Positions 18,004 to 26,899 of a DNA stretch of 64,000 nucleotides are shown here, piece after piece. Origin of the DNA: Sphingomonas sanguinis NBRC 13937 (GTDB lineage Bacteria; Pseudomonadota; Alphaproteobacteria; Sphingomonadales; Sphingomonadaceae); NCBI RefSeq assembly GCF_001591005.1, contig NZ_BCTY01000008.1, positions 36,430 through 100,429 on the forward strand, given 5' to 3'. Each line of letters opens with the position of its first letter. Position 1 is the stretch's first letter. The notes under the pieces were generated by a model, which did no database searches, was not told the origin of the DNA, and saw only the letters and a list, made by a program, of their open reading frames with translations. The translations under genes were made by a program, and so were the position numbers.

Positions 18004-19018
18004 AATCGTCCTCCCCGCCGCCCATCATGATGGTGCCTTCCTTGGCCAGGTTGCGCGCGACGGCGATCATCGCCTTCTGCGCCTCCAGAACCTCCGACAA
18101 CTTCATCGGCCCGCGACCTTCCATTTCGTCGCGGATGCCCGCCGCCGCGCGCGACGACATGCAGCCCAGGAAGCGTTCGCGCGCCGCCTCGTCCGCGCCC
18201 TTGAGCGAGCGGATGAGGACTTCGCCATCGACATTGCGGATGAGGGTGCCGAGATTCTTGTCGTCCATCTCCAGCAGGTTCTCGAAGATGAACAGCGCCT
18301 CCTCGATCTGCTTGGCGACGTCGCGGTCGATCTTGAACAGCTTGGGCATGACACGCTGCTCGGTCGCCTTGCGCGCGCTCGACAGGATCTTGGCGGCTTC
18401 GCGCGATCCGCCCATGGCCAGGCCGTTGCCGCCGCCATTGCCGCCACCGCCGCTACGGCGTTGCAGGACCGCGTTCAGCGTCTCGACCGCCTGCGGCGTC
18501 ACCGGGCCCAGCCGGGCGACGCGGTGCAGGATGTCGGGCTGCATGACCTCGGGCAGCAGTTCGAGCACCTGGCCCGCGACCGCCGGATCGCAATTGGCGA
18601 TGATCACCGCGCCGATCTGGGGATGTTCCTTCTCGACGATCTTGGCGATGTCGCCGGCGTCGAGCCATTTGAGCATGTCGATCTCGCACTGCGCCTCGGC
18701 CGGAGTGATGCGCGACAGCACGCTGTCGGCCCGTTCGGGGCCGAGCGCGCGGTTCATCATCTTTTCCACGATCGGCTTGGGCTGGAATGCGATCGAGTTG
18801 CGGGCGCGGGCCGCTCCGACGAAATTGTCGAGAACGGCGTCGACCTCGCTCTCGTTGACATCGGCGATGGAATACATCGCGCGGCCCAGCTCGCGGACTT
18901 CCTCCGGGTCCAGCTTCTGCAGGATGGCGGCGGCCTCGGCCTCGCCGACCAGCATCATCAGGACAGCGGCCCGCTCGACACCGGTATAGCTGCGCGGGGA
19001 GTCGGCACCAGTCGTCAC
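17996..19018 (-). CDS. fliG: Flagellar motor switch protein FliG
   Basis: FliG is the rotor protein that interacts with MotA to create torque. The 340-residue product has the N-terminal domain that binds FliF (AAVLMMLVGEAEAAAILQKL), the middle domain with the EHPQ motif (KEHPQIGAVIIANC), and the C-terminal torque helix with conserved charges (DDKNLGTLIRNVDGEVLIRS). It starts with GTG overlapping the fliF stop (GTGA). An extra Gly/Asn-rich insert lies near residues 190-205. Confidence 0.98.
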   Translation of the reverse strand: MTTGADSPRSYTGVERAAVLMMLVGEAEAAAILQKLDPEEVRELGRAMYSIADVNESEVDAVLDNFVGAARARNSIAFQPKPIVEKMMNRALGPERADSVLSRITPAEAQCEIDMLKWLDAGDIAKIVEKEHPQIGAVIIANCDPAVAGQVLELLPEVMQPDILHRVARLGPVTPQAVETLNAVLQRRSGGGGNGGGNGLAMGGSREAAKILSSARKATEQRVMPKLFKIDRDVAKQIEEALFIFENLLEMDDKNLGTLIRNVDGEVLIRSLKGADEAARERFLGCMSSRAAAGIRDEMEGRGPMKLSEVLEAQKAMIAVARNLAKEGTIMMGGGEDDYV

Positions 19019-20865
19019 GCGGCTTCCTCTTCCGAAGTACGGATCATGTCACGGATGGCGAGTGCGGCGCGGGCCGGATTGTCGCGGGTGAACCCGCGCA
19101 CCTTGACGATACGCTCGTTCAGATGGGTCGACTGTTCGATATCGTCCAGCGTCACGGGCCGCAGCTGCGCCATATATTCGACGCCATCCTGGGTCAGCGC
19201 GGGGTTCATCTTGGCGACGTCGATCCCCGCGGCGGTCAGCGCAGCCAGCGCGGCGGCGTCGAGCGGCACGGCCGCGCCCTCGGGATTCACGACCATCTTC
19301 GAGCCATCCGGCGTGGTGATGATCTGGCCGGGCAGGCCGGTCGCCCCATCGGCGGCGCCCATGGGCAGCGCCTTGGTATCGGCCTCGTCCTTCTTCTTCG
19401 TCATCGCCTTGACCAGCGGACGCACGCCCAGCAGCAGGACGAGGAGCGCGATGACCAGCGCGGTCGCGTTGCGCGCCGCCACCGGCATCCAGCTATTGTC
19501 GTACCAGGCGCGCTTTTCCTCGACGCCGGCATCGGCGAACTTGCGGCTGATCACGGTCACATTGTCGTTGCGCTGCTGGTCGAAGCCGACCGCCGACTTC
19601 ACCAGGTCGGAGATCTGGTTGATCTCCATCTGGCTGCGCTTGCCCGTGGCGGGATCGCGCAGCAGGACGGCGACGGTCAGCCGCTTGATCGAACCCGGCG
19701 CGGCGCGGGTGACCGACACTTCCTTGTTCAGGTCATAGGCACGCTGGAAGGCATCGGACTGCTTCTCGGGATTGACGCCCGGGCCACCGGCGACCGGCTT
19801 GCCATCGGCGGGCGGCGCACCGTTCGCGCCGTTCGCGGGCTGCGGCTGTTGCAACGTGCTGGCGGGCGGTGGCGTGTTGGACAGCGCACCGGGGATGCCG
19901 CCGGGCGTGGTCGGGTCCTTCTGGTTGCCGGTCCAGTTGCCGGTTTCGGCGCGCAGCGCGCCGTCCTTGTCATAGCGTTCGCGGGTCGCGCTGGTTTCGT
20001 CGAGATTGACCTCGGTCTGCACCTCGGCAGTGAAGTTGCCCGCGCCGACCAGCGGGGTCAGCAGCTGGATCAGCTGGGTGCGGTACTTCTCTTCCAGGCG
20101 ACGCTGGAACTCGATGCGGCGATCGTCGCCGCTCGCGCCGTCCGCGCCCTTCTTGGACAGAAGGCCGCCCATCTGGTCGACCACGGTCACGTCCTCGGGC
20201 TTCATGCCCGGCACCGACGAGGCGACGAGGTTGACGATCGACTGGACCTGCGATTCCGACAGCGAGCGCCCGGCATTCAGCTTCAGCACCACCGAAGCCG
20301 AGGGCGAGGACTTGTCGCGGATGAAGGGCGAGGCATCGGGCGTGGCGAGGTGCACGCGCGCCTCCGCCACCGCGTCGATCTCCTGAATCGAGCGGGCCAG
20401 TTCGCTCTCGCGCGCCTGGCGAAGGCGTTCGCCCTCGACCGCGCGGCTGACGCCCATCGGTAACTGGTCGAGAATGGCATAGCCGCCGGGGGCCTGTTTC
20501 GGCAGCCCCTGGCTGGCCAGCAGCATCCGGGCCCGCGAATAATCCTCTTCGTTGACGGTCAACGCGCCGGTGCCGTCGTCGATCTTGCTCTTGATGTTCG
20601 CGGTCGACAGCGCCGAGGTCACGGCCTGCTTGTCCGCATCCGACAGATTCTCGAACAGCGTCTTTTGCGGCGGGCTGGACAGCGCCATCCACGCGAGCGC
20701 GGCGGCGGCGATCAGCCCGATCAGCAGCGCCATGGGCGCCGACCGGCGGACCGCAGGCTGGGCCATGACCGACTTGATCTGGCGAAGCGGGTTGGCGAAC
20801 TTTTCCGGCAAAGGCGGCAGCGCGGTTGCGGGATTGGCGGATGCGGGGGTGAGGGCTGTGCTCAT
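19015..20865 (-). CDS. fliF: Flagellar MS-ring protein FliF
   Basis: FliF forms the MS-ring in the inner membrane, the base of the flagellum. The 616-residue protein has two membrane helices (about 43-63 and 465-485) flanking the periplasmic YscJ-like ring-building domains, with the typical GLPKQAPGGYAILDQLPMG and ATPDASPFIRDKSSPSASVV segments. The cytoplasmic C-terminus that binds FliG ends in NPARAALAIRDMIR. Length and position after fliE are normal. Confidence 0.98.
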   Translation of the reverse strand: MSTALTPASANPATALPPLPEKFANPLRQIKSVMAQPAVRRSAPMALLIGLIAAAALAWMALSSPPQKTLFENLSDADKQAVTSALSTANIKSKIDDGTGALTVNEEDYSRARMLLASQGLPKQAPGGYAILDQLPMGVSRAVEGERLRQARESELARSIQEIDAVAEARVHLATPDASPFIRDKSSPSASVVLKLNAGRSLSESQVQSIVNLVASSVPGMKPEDVTVVDQMGGLLSKKGADGASGDDRRIEFQRRLEEKYRTQLIQLLTPLVGAGNFTAEVQTEVNLDETSATRERYDKDGALRAETGNWTGNQKDPTTPGGIPGALSNTPPPASTLQQPQPANGANGAPPADGKPVAGGPGVNPEKQSDAFQRAYDLNKEVSVTRAAPGSIKRLTVAVLLRDPATGKRSQMEINQISDLVKSAVGFDQQRNDNVTVISRKFADAGVEEKRAWYDNSWMPVAARNATALVIALLVLLLGVRPLVKAMTKKKDEADTKALPMGAADGATGLPGQIITTPDGSKMVVNPEGAAVPLDAAALAALTAAGIDVAKMNPALTQDGVEYMAQLRPVTLDDIEQSTHLNERIVKVRGFTRDNPARAALAIRDMIRTSEEEAA

Positions 20866-20866
20866 C

Positions 20867-21241
20867 TTACACCGGCATGCTCATGATGTCCTTATAGGCG
20901 GACAGGAGTTTGTTACGGACCTGCAACGTGGCCTCGAAGCCGACCGATGCCTGCTGGCGGGCCATCATCACCTTCGCGATGTCGACCGTTTCGCCGCGTT
21001 CATAGGATTCGGACAGGCGGGCGGCCTGCTGCTGGCCTTCGTTCACGCCCTTCAGCGCGGTCTCCAGCGTGTCGGCGAAGGTCGCCGGGGCTGCGGGAGC
21101 TTGAGTCTGGGCGGCCTGTGCCGCCTGGTTGGCACCGGCCTGGCTTGCCGCCTTGAGCGCTTGATTGCGTTCCAGGATCTGCGCGCGAAGCGCCATCACC
21201 CGGTCGACGCTCATCGCGCCGCCGACACCACCGACACTCAC
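20867..21241 (-). CDS. fliE: Flagellar hook-basal body protein FliE
   Basis: FliE links the MS-ring to the proximal rod. The 124-residue protein contains an Ala/Gln-rich stretch (30-55) and the conserved C-terminal helix SVGFEATLQVRNKLLSAYKD followed by IMSMPV, which defines the family. The start codon is GTG, overlapping the stop of the upstream activator gene (GTGA); an internal Met ten residues in is the alternative. It is the first structural gene of the long leftward operon. Confidence 0.95.
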   Translation of the reverse strand: MSVGGVGGAMSVDRVMALRAQILERNQALKAASQAGANQAAQAAQTQAPAAPATFADTLETALKGVNEGQQQAARLSESYERGETVDIAKVMMARQQASVGFEATLQVRNKLLSAYKDIMSMPV

Positions 21242-22521
21242 GCGGTCATGGCCCGGCTAGAAGGGCGGATGATCTCTTCGCCCTGCTCGCGCGCCTTGGC
21301 GAGGCGGTAGCGCAGCGTGCGCTCCGAAATGCCCAGGCGCTTGGCAGTCTCGACCCGGTTGCCGCCGCATGCGGCCAGCATCTCGCGGATCGCGGCGAAC
21401 TCGCTCATCTGCACGACCTTGCCCAGCGTCGCCTCGGCGACCGACCCGATCGCAGGTTCGTCATCCAGGTCGTTGGCGACCATCGCGCGGTCGAACACGA
21501 TATGCTCGGGCTCGATGGTCGCGCCGCCCGCAAAGAGCAGCGCGCGCTGGATGACGTTTTCCAGTTCGCGGACATTGCCCGGCCAATTGTGCTTGGCGAG
21601 CTTCTCGATCGCGGCGGTGCTCGGCCACGGCACCATGGTGCGACCGGCAGCGTGGCGCAGGATCATCGTTGCGGCGAGCGCGGGAATGTCCATGCGCCGC
21701 TCGCACAGCGACTTGGTGGTCAGCGGGAAGACCGAAAGGCGGTAGTAAAGGTCGGCGCGGAACCGGCCCGCGGCCACTTCGGCCTGCAGGTCGCGGTTGG
21801 CGCAGGCGATGACGCGGACGTCGACCGACTGCGGCATCGACGCGCCGAGCGGGATCACCTCGCGCTCCTGCAGCACGCGGAGCAGCTTGGCCTGGAGCTG
21901 AAGCGGCATTTCGGCAATCTCGTCGAGCAGCAACGTGCCGCCGTCCGCCGCGCGGAAGAAGCCTTCGCCCGCCTGCGCCGCGCCGGTGAAGGCACCTTTC
22001 TGGTGGCCGAAGAGCAGCGCCTCCAGCATGGATTCGGGCAGCGCGGCACAGTTGATCGCGACGAACGGCTTGGTGGCGCGCGACGACTGGGCGTGGATGG
22101 CGCGGGCCAGCACTTCCTTGCCGGTGCCGGTCGGGCCGTTGATCAGGACGGTGATGTCCGACTGGGCCACGCGCTCGGCCAGGGTGAAGAGGGCCAGGCT
22201 TTCCGGGTCGGCGGCGGTCGGCATGGCGGGGCCTGCGACCAGCGCGCGGACGAAGCTGTTGCCGACACCGGACTCGTTTGCCGGATAGGTGACCGTGATC
22301 GGGCAATTGCCCTGCATCGGGACCACCGAGGCCTCCGGGCCGTCGGCGACGATCACGGTGCGGGACGGGTGAACGACCGTGTCGCCCTTCGCCAGCAGGA
22401 ACATGTCCCCGGCCTGGGGCGCGGCGCCGGGTTCGGCAATGGCCAGGCCCTGGGCGCGCAACGCGGAAATCAGCGCGTATTTCTGCTTAACCAGCGCGGG
22501 GGAGGGGTGAATCGACGGCAT
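21238..22521 (-). CDS. Sigma-54-dependent flagellar activator, FlbD/FleT-like
   Basis: This 427-residue protein is an AAA+ enhancer-binding activator that opens sigma-54 promoters. It has Walker A GPTGTGKE (129-136), the sigma-54 contact loop GAFTGA (176-181), sensor and arginine-finger regions, and a C-terminal Fis-type helix-turn-helix ([20 protein letters not shown]). The first 100 residues lack the phospho-acceptor pattern of a response regulator. Placement directly before fliE resembles FleT of Rhodobacter or FlbD of Caulobacter. Start ATG 22521 is preferred, with AAGGA 10 bp upstream; a TTG lies 9 bp further out. Confidence 0.93.
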   Translation of the reverse strand: MPSIHPSPALVKQKYALISALRAQGLAIAEPGAAPQAGDMFLLAKGDTVVHPSRTVIVADGPEASVVPMQGNCPITVTYPANESGVGNSFVRALVAGPAMPTAADPESLALFTLAERVAQSDITVLINGPTGTGKEVLARAIHAQSSRATKPFVAINCAALPESMLEALLFGHQKGAFTGAAQAGEGFFRAADGGTLLLDEIAEMPLQLQAKLLRVLQEREVIPLGASMPQSVDVRVIACANRDLQAEVAAGRFRADLYYRLSVFPLTTKSLCERRMDIPALAATMILRHAAGRTMVPWPSTAAIEKLAKHNWPGNVRELENVIQRALLFAGGATIEPEHIVFDRAMVANDLDDEPAIGSVAEATLGKVVQMSEFAAIREMLAACGGNRVETAKRLGISERTLRYRLAKAREQGEEIIRPSSRAMTA

Positions 22522-22581
22522 CGGCGACAAGTCCTTTCGTGACTCGTCAATGCGCTCTCCTTGGTAAAACGCAGGTTAATG

Positions 22582-22715
22582 CGGCAATTCCGGCGGCAAC
22601 TTTTTTCCGGGCGCGGGCGGGCGGGTGCACCCGCCCGCAGCAGGCGCGCCGGCCTGCGCCCGCACGCCCGCGGTAAACGGCAAAACCGGCAAAACTTTAC
22701 GGCGGAAAATTGCCG
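22582..22715. promoter_or_regulatory. Cluster of CGGCAA/TTGCCG hexamers between activator gene and flagellin 1
   Basis: Hexamers CGGCAA occur at 22582, 22594, 22678 and 22687, and TTGCCG at 22710, all in the 297-bp noncoding space between the divergent activator and flagellin genes. The same motif forms dense clusters near the sigma-54 promoters at 29874 and 32689, so it is a candidate binding site for the activator. No good -24/-12 element was found in this particular gap. A 22-bp perfect GC palindrome lies at 22617-22638. Confidence 0.45.
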
Positions 22716-22724
22716 GATGGCGGC

Positions 22725-22751
22725 TAAATCCTGCCGGAATGCGGCCGTTCT
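22725..22751 (+). promoter_or_regulatory. Sigma-28 promoter of flagellin 1
   Basis: The sequence reads TAAATCCT-N11-GCCGTTCT. The spacer is exactly 11 bp and the -10 element ends 67 bp before the flagellin ATG. It shares the GCCGTT core with the fliD and flgM sites and fits FliA-type consensus except at the last positions of each half. Confidence 0.78.
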
Positions 22752-22818
22752 CCACTTCGACGGCTCGACGGTCCCAGGGGACAGCGAGGGACCCGTCGAG
22801 CTACTCGGAGGAAGAACG

Positions 22819-23667
22819 ATGACTGTTATTGCGACGAACGTGAATGCGATGCGCGCCACCGCCGCCAGCAACCTGGCCCAGAATGCGCTGAGCACGTCGA
22901 TGCAGCGCCTGTCGACCGGCAAGCGCATCAACTCGGCAGCCGACGACTCGGCGGGCCTGGCGATTTCCTCGTCGATGACCTCGCAGATCCGCGGCATGGC
23001 GCAGGGTATCCGCAACGCCAATGACGGCATCTCGATGGCCCAGACCGCCGAAGGCGCGATGGACGAAGTCAACAACATGCTGCAGCGGATGCGCGAGCTG
23101 AAGGTCCAGTCGACCAACGGCACTTATCAGAGCACCGACACCGCCAACATCAACAACGAGCAGCTGGCGCTCGCCAACCAGATCAACAGCGTGCTGGGCA
23201 ACACCACGTTCAACAAGAACAAGCTGTTCGACTCGGGTGCCGCGACCGGCTTCACCATCCAGACCGGTGCCAGCGCCGCCGATACGGTCACGCTGAAGTC
23301 GACCGATTTCACCGGTGGCTCGGGCGGCAATGCTGCGATGAAGGCCGTGACGGGTGGTGCCGGTGGCACCGCGCCGACCGCTTCCTCGGTCGGTGGTGTG
23401 ACGCTGGCCCAGTATGACGATGCGATCAGCGCGGTGGCGACGGCCCGGGCCGGCCTGGGTGCGACCCAGAACCAGCTCCAGTCGGCGGTCAACAACACGA
23501 CCTCGACCATGACCAACCTGTCGGAAGCCAAGAGCCGCATCGAGGACACCGATTTCTCGACCGAGACGACCGCGCTCGCCAAGGCCCAGATCCTCAGCCA
23601 GGCGTCGACCGCGATGCTGAGCCAGGCCAACCAGTCGCAGCAGGGCGTGCTCAAGCTGCTCGGCTAA
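22819..23667 (+). CDS. fliC: Flagellin 1
   Basis: Flagellin is exported and polymerises into the filament. The 282-residue protein has the conserved N-terminal D0/D1 helices ([40 protein letters not shown]) and C-terminal helices ([20 protein letters not shown], then [10 protein letters not shown]). The central variable domain is short and Gly/Thr-rich (about 150-195), giving a small flagellin as in many alphaproteobacteria. A strong ribosome site, GGAGGAAG, lies 5 bp before the ATG. A sigma-28 promoter precedes it and a hairpin follows. A second, similar flagellin gene is next. Confidence 0.97.
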   Translation: MTVIATNVNAMRATAASNLAQNALSTSMQRLSTGKRINSAADDSAGLAISSSMTSQIRGMAQGIRNANDGISMAQTAEGAMDEVNNMLQRMRELKVQSTNGTYQSTDTANINNEQLALANQINSVLGNTTFNKNKLFDSGAATGFTIQTGASAADTVTLKSTDFTGGSGGNAAMKAVTGGAGGTAPTASSVGGVTLAQYDDAISAVATARAGLGATQNQLQSAVNNTTSTMTNLSEAKSRIEDTDFSTETTALAKAQILSQASTAMLSQANQSQQGVLKLLG

Positions 23668-23677
23668 GCCCCGGATT

Positions 23678-23739
23678 GGGGGTTTATCCCCTGAACCCCC
23701 GATAACTGTTCCCCCGCCATTTCAATGAGATGGCGGGGG
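23678..23739 (+). terminator. Tandem hairpins after flagellin 1
   Basis: Two stem-loops follow the flagellin 1 stop: GGGGGTT/AACCCCC at 23678-23700, and a perfect 10-bp stem CCCCCGCCAT/ATGGCGGGGG at 23711-23739. Neither is followed by a run of T, so they may stabilise the flagellin mRNA or end transcription with help. Confidence 0.5.
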
Positions 23740-23777
23740 GCAGCCAAAAATATTCGTCGCCCGCTGCACTTTTTTCC

Positions 23778-23804
23778 TAAAGTGCGGCGAAAGGCGACCG
23801 TTTT
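23778..23804 (+). promoter_or_regulatory. Sigma-28 promoter of flagellin 2
   Basis: The sequence is TAAAGTGC-N11-ACCGTTTT with an 11-bp spacer; the -10 part ends 63 bp before the ATG. The -35 half is the best match to TAAAGTTT in this window, while the -10 half has A in place of the first G. Confidence 0.72.
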
Positions 23805-23867
23805 CCGTGGTGGCAGCTCGACCTTCGCCTTGGGGGCGGCGGAGAGCTCCAGCTTTGGAGAACAACC

Positions 23868-24704
23868 ATGACGGTGATCGCCACCAACATCTCGGCCTTA
23901 CGCGCCGCCAATGCATCGATCTCTGCCCAGACAGGGCTCGACGTTTCGATGAACCGTCTCTCGACGGGCAAGCGGATCAACTCCGCGATGGACGACGCGG
24001 CAGGCCTGGCCATCACGTCCTCGATGACCGCACAGGTCCGAGGCATGAATCAGGGCGTGCGCAACGCCAATGACGGCATCTCGATGGCGCAGACCGCCGA
24101 AGGCGCGCTCCAGGAAGTCAGCAACATGCTGCAGCGGATGCGCGAACTGGCGGTGCAGAAGGCCAACGCGACCTATTCGGCGCAGGACAAGACCAGCATC
24201 ACCGTCGAGCAGGACGCGCTGTCGGCACAGATTTCGACGATCCTGACCAACACGACCTTCAACGGTCAGAAGCTGTTCGACGGCACGGCGGGTTCGTCGG
24301 GTTCCGTGCAGATCCAGGCGGGCGCCTATTCCACCGACGCGCTCACCATGACGTTCGGCAATCTGAAGACCGACTCGACGCTGACCACCATCATCGACTT
24401 TCCCAACCAGAAGCTGCAGTCGACGACCCCGCCGACGCTGGAAGATTTCGACACGGCAATCGCCAAGGTGTCGAACTTCCGCTCGGGTCTGGGCGCGGTG
24501 CAGAACCGGCTGCAGTCGGCGATCAACAACCTGACGTCGAACGCCACCAACCTTTCGGCCGCGCGCAGCCGCATCGAGGATACCGATTTCTCGGCGGAAA
24601 CGACGGCACTCGCCAAGGCCCAGATCCTCAGCCAGGCGTCCACCGCCATGCTGAGCCAGGCCAATCAGTCGCAGCAGGGCGTGCTCAAGCTGCTCGGACA
24701 GTAA
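23868..24704 (+). CDS. Flagellin 2
   Basis: This 278-residue flagellin shares the D0/D1 ends of flagellin 1 ([20 protein letters not shown]; final [11 protein letters not shown]) but has a different short central domain (about 145-200). The last 95 bp are almost identical in DNA to flagellin 1. The two genes lie 200 bp apart in the same direction, each with its own sigma-28 promoter, suggesting independent expression levels or a filament made of two subunits. The ATG follows TTGGAGAACAACC, a modest ribosome site. Confidence 0.97.
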   Translation: MTVIATNISALRAANASISAQTGLDVSMNRLSTGKRINSAMDDAAGLAITSSMTAQVRGMNQGVRNANDGISMAQTAEGALQEVSNMLQRMRELAVQKANATYSAQDKTSITVEQDALSAQISTILTNTTFNGQKLFDGTAGSSGSVQIQAGAYSTDALTMTFGNLKTDSTLTTIIDFPNQKLQSTTPPTLEDFDTAIAKVSNFRSGLGAVQNRLQSAINNLTSNATNLSAARSRIEDTDFSAETTALAKAQILSQASTAMLSQANQSQQGVLKLLGQ

Positions 24705-24791
24705 TACCAGGTTCCTGAGCGCCCTGGCACCGCGCCCCCACTCGGGTGCCGGGGCCAACCGGCCGCGCTTCGGCGAACCGGTTTGCAGGAA

Positions 24792-24823
24792 AAACCCCGG
24801 CGGTCTTCGGGCCGCCGGGGTTT
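24792..24823. terminator. Bidirectional terminator between flagellin 2 and the DUF3037 gene
   Basis: A perfect 12-bp stem AAACCCCGGCGG/CCGCCGGGGTTT closes an 8-base loop. On the plus strand it ends in TTT; on the minus strand it ends in TTTTT. It sits between the convergent flagellin 2 and DUF3037 genes and can serve both. Confidence 0.8.
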
Positions 24824-24841
24824 ACTTGCGTATGCGTCAGA

Positions 24842-25285
24842 TCATCGGGCGGTGGGTGGTAGAGCGTTCCACGGCGAGAGCATGGCGGGTGCGCCGTCCG
24901 GCCGGACGAAACGGGTATAGAGCCCCTCGATGAACAGCAGCAGCGGCATATCCGCCTGAGCGATGCGCGGCTCGCTGAACCGGATCGTCGATTCGCGCGG
25001 CGCGATGATGGTCTGAAAAGCGCTTTCGCCGTTCCGCGCGGCATAACCCAACATATATTCGCTGATCCGCCCCAGCTCGAGTCGCAGCAGGTCGATCGCC
25101 CCCTGATAGGCGACGTAGCCGACCGAACCGAAAAACCGCTCGATTCGGGGGAAGTCCTTCGCCGCGATCCGGTAATCGATCTGGCCGTGCGACAGGTCGA
25201 GAGCGATCACGCCGATATTGGCGAACTCCTCGGTTTCCGCGAACGGGCAGAAGCGGATGATCGCATAGCGGTAGAGGGTCTTCAT
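24842..25285 (-). CDS. DUF3037 family protein
   Basis: This 147-residue soluble protein begins KTLYRYAIIRFCPFAETEEF and continues ANIGVIAL, the hallmark of DUF3037. These proteins of unknown function are usually encoded directly after a HipA-like kinase gene, as here: its ATG overlaps the kinase stop by 4 bp. A partner or substrate role for the kinase is possible but unproven. An upstream in-frame extension exists but lies inside the kinase gene and is rejected. The pair sits between the flagellin genes and fliA. Confidence 0.85.
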   Translation of the reverse strand: MKTLYRYAIIRFCPFAETEEFANIGVIALDLSHGQIDYRIAAKDFPRIERFFGSVGYVAYQGAIDLLRLELGRISEYMLGYAARNGESAFQTIIAPRESTIRFSEPRIAQADMPLLLFIEGLYTRFVRPDGAPAMLSPWNALPPTAR

Positions 25286-26019
25286 GCCAGCTCCACCCAG
25301 AAACCGATATCGTCGAACCTGTCCAGTATCGTCGCTATCCGATCGGCAAGGCGCGGCTGTTCCTCCAGCCATTCCTCGGGCAGCGTCTCGACGATCGCGG
25401 GCAGGTCGGCGCGGACGCGCTCCAGATCGGCGCGCATCGTCGCGAAAAAGGCCGCGTGATCGGTCACACCCTCCCAGGCGAGACGACCGGCATGGACCGG
25501 CAGCTCCTTTTCGGGATCATAGTCCGCCGCGAAGGCCAGATTATGGTCGATCGCGACGGTGGCGCCGTCGCCCAGTCGGACGAACAGGTTCGGATTGCCG
25601 CCATGTTCGGTCAGCGAGCGGTCACCGTTGGCGATCCAGTGGTCGAAGATATAGAGGCGCGCCAGCAGCTCCTGGTCCATCGTCGCCAGGGTCAGCGGGG
25701 TGATCGGCTGGACCGAATCCTGCCAGGCGGAGGCGAAGACCGGACCCTCGCCCACGGCCTGGGCCACACCCGCGTCGCCATGATGGCGCAGCAGCGATCG
25801 TGGCATGTATGCGATGGCGAAGGGAGGAATGGGCAGGCCGAGCAGGCGGCCCAGCTGGCCCGCCACGACCTCGGCGATCAGGCCCTGGGGTAGCGCGGCC
25901 CGGCCCTTGACCGCATAGAGCGCCCCGTCTTCGAGGCGGCACAGATAGGGACGCGTCATGCCGCTATCGATCGGCCTGACGATTTCGACGACGTCCAGCA
26001 TGGGGAGCGAAAGCGGCAT
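25282..26019 (-). CDS. HipA-like kinase (HipA_2 family)
   Basis: The 245-residue protein resembles a compact HipA-like Ser/Thr kinase. It has an early strand-rich part (RPYLCRLEDGALYAVKGRAA, with the probable ATP lysine at YAVKG), a catalytic-loop-like NGDRSLTEHGGNPNLFV and a metal-binding AIDHNLAF. HipA proteins phosphorylate translation factors and can act as toxins, but this small class comes with DUF3037 rather than a HipB-type DNA-binding antitoxin. No HipB-like gene is present. Neighbours are fliA on one side and the flagellins on the other. Confidence 0.8.
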   Translation of the reverse strand: MPLSLPMLDVVEIVRPIDSGMTRPYLCRLEDGALYAVKGRAALPQGLIAEVVAGQLGRLLGLPIPPFAIAYMPRSLLRHHGDAGVAQAVGEGPVFASAWQDSVQPITPLTLATMDQELLARLYIFDHWIANGDRSLTEHGGNPNLFVRLGDGATVAIDHNLAFAADYDPEKELPVHAGRLAWEGVTDHAAFFATMRADLERVRADLPAIVETLPEEWLEEQPRLADRIATILDRFDDIGFWVELA

Positions 26020-26089
26020 TGCGCTTCAGCCTATCAGGTCGCCCCCATGGCGGCCATCGCTATCGTGGCGATGGCCCAGGCCTGTTCCA

Positions 26090-26899
26090 TCACGCCTGCG
26101 CGGCGAGCGCCTTTTTCAGCCGGGCGTGCGCCGCGCTCTTGATCTGGCAGACGCGGGCGGCGCCGACGCCCAGGACCTGGCCGATTTCCTCGAGATTGAG
26201 TTCCTCGACATAATAGAGCTGGATGACCAGCGCCTCGCGCTCGGGCAGGCCGGAGATGGCGGCGATCAGCGCGTCGCGCAGATCGCTTTCGACCAGCTGG
26301 TCAAAGGCGTTGGGCGTGTCGTCGGCGAACCAGGGCAGGTCGTCGGCATAGACGTCCTCGATCGGCTCCATGCGCACGGCTTCGGCGGTCTTGTATTCGG
26401 TGCGCAGCTTCTCGACCGAGACCCCCAGCTTCTGCGCCACCACCTCGTCGGTCGGCGCCTGGCCGGTCGCCTGGGTCAGCGCGGCGACGGTCTTGCTATA
26501 GTCGCGGCGGCGGCGCATGGCCCCGCGCGTCGTGGTCGCCTGGCGCCGCAGCTCGTCGATCATCGCGCCGCGCAGGCGCGCCTTCAGATAATGGCCGAAC
26601 TCGACCCCGCGCTCCTCGAACGAGGCGGTCGCCTCGACCAAGGCGACCAGGCCGACCTGGACCAGATCCTCGATCTCGACCAGGTTCGACATCGATCCAT
26701 GGACATGCCACGCGATGCGGCGGACCAGCGGCAGGTGACGCCGGATCAGCGCGCTCGTATCGCCCGCTGGCCCTCGTGGGGCGGGGCGATAGGTCAGCGG
26801 CTGGTCCGCGACGGTCGGGTTGATCAGCGCCGGATCGAAGCTCGTCGGATTGATCGGCTGGGCATTCATGAATGCGCCGCTGAGAGGGTGCGAGGTCAT
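26090..26899 (-). CDS. fliA: Flagellar sigma factor FliA (sigma-28)
   Basis: FliA directs RNA polymerase to late flagellar promoters. The 269-residue protein has region 2 (HLPLVRRIAWHV, EIEDLVQVGLVALVEA, FGHYLKARLRGAMIDELRR), region 3 and region 4 (LPEREALVIQLYYVEELNLE and EIGQVLGVGAARVCQIKSAA). The ATG at 26899 overlaps the flhA stop (ATGA); a second Met ten residues in is possible. Four sites resembling its promoter are visible in this window, and its likely anti-sigma FlgM is encoded at 30372. Confidence 0.97.
   Translation of the reverse strand: MTSHPLSGAFMNAQPINPTSFDPALINPTVADQPLTYRPAPRGPAGDTSALIRRHLPLVRRIAWHVHGSMSNLVEIEDLVQVGLVALVEATASFEERGVEFGHYLKARLRGAMIDELRRQATTTRGAMRRRRDYSKTVAALTQATGQAPTDEVVAQKLGVSVEKLRTEYKTAEAVRMEPIEDVYADDLPWFADDTPNAFDQLVESDLRDALIAAISGLPEREALVIQLYYVEELNLEEIGQVLGVGAARVCQIKSAAHARLKKALAAQA

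Noticed and set aside
22701..22720. Possible -24/-12 element before flagellin 1
   Set aside because: The GG-to-GC distance is 9 bp instead of 10, whereas a sigma-28 promoter with correct spacing is present 15 bp downstream.
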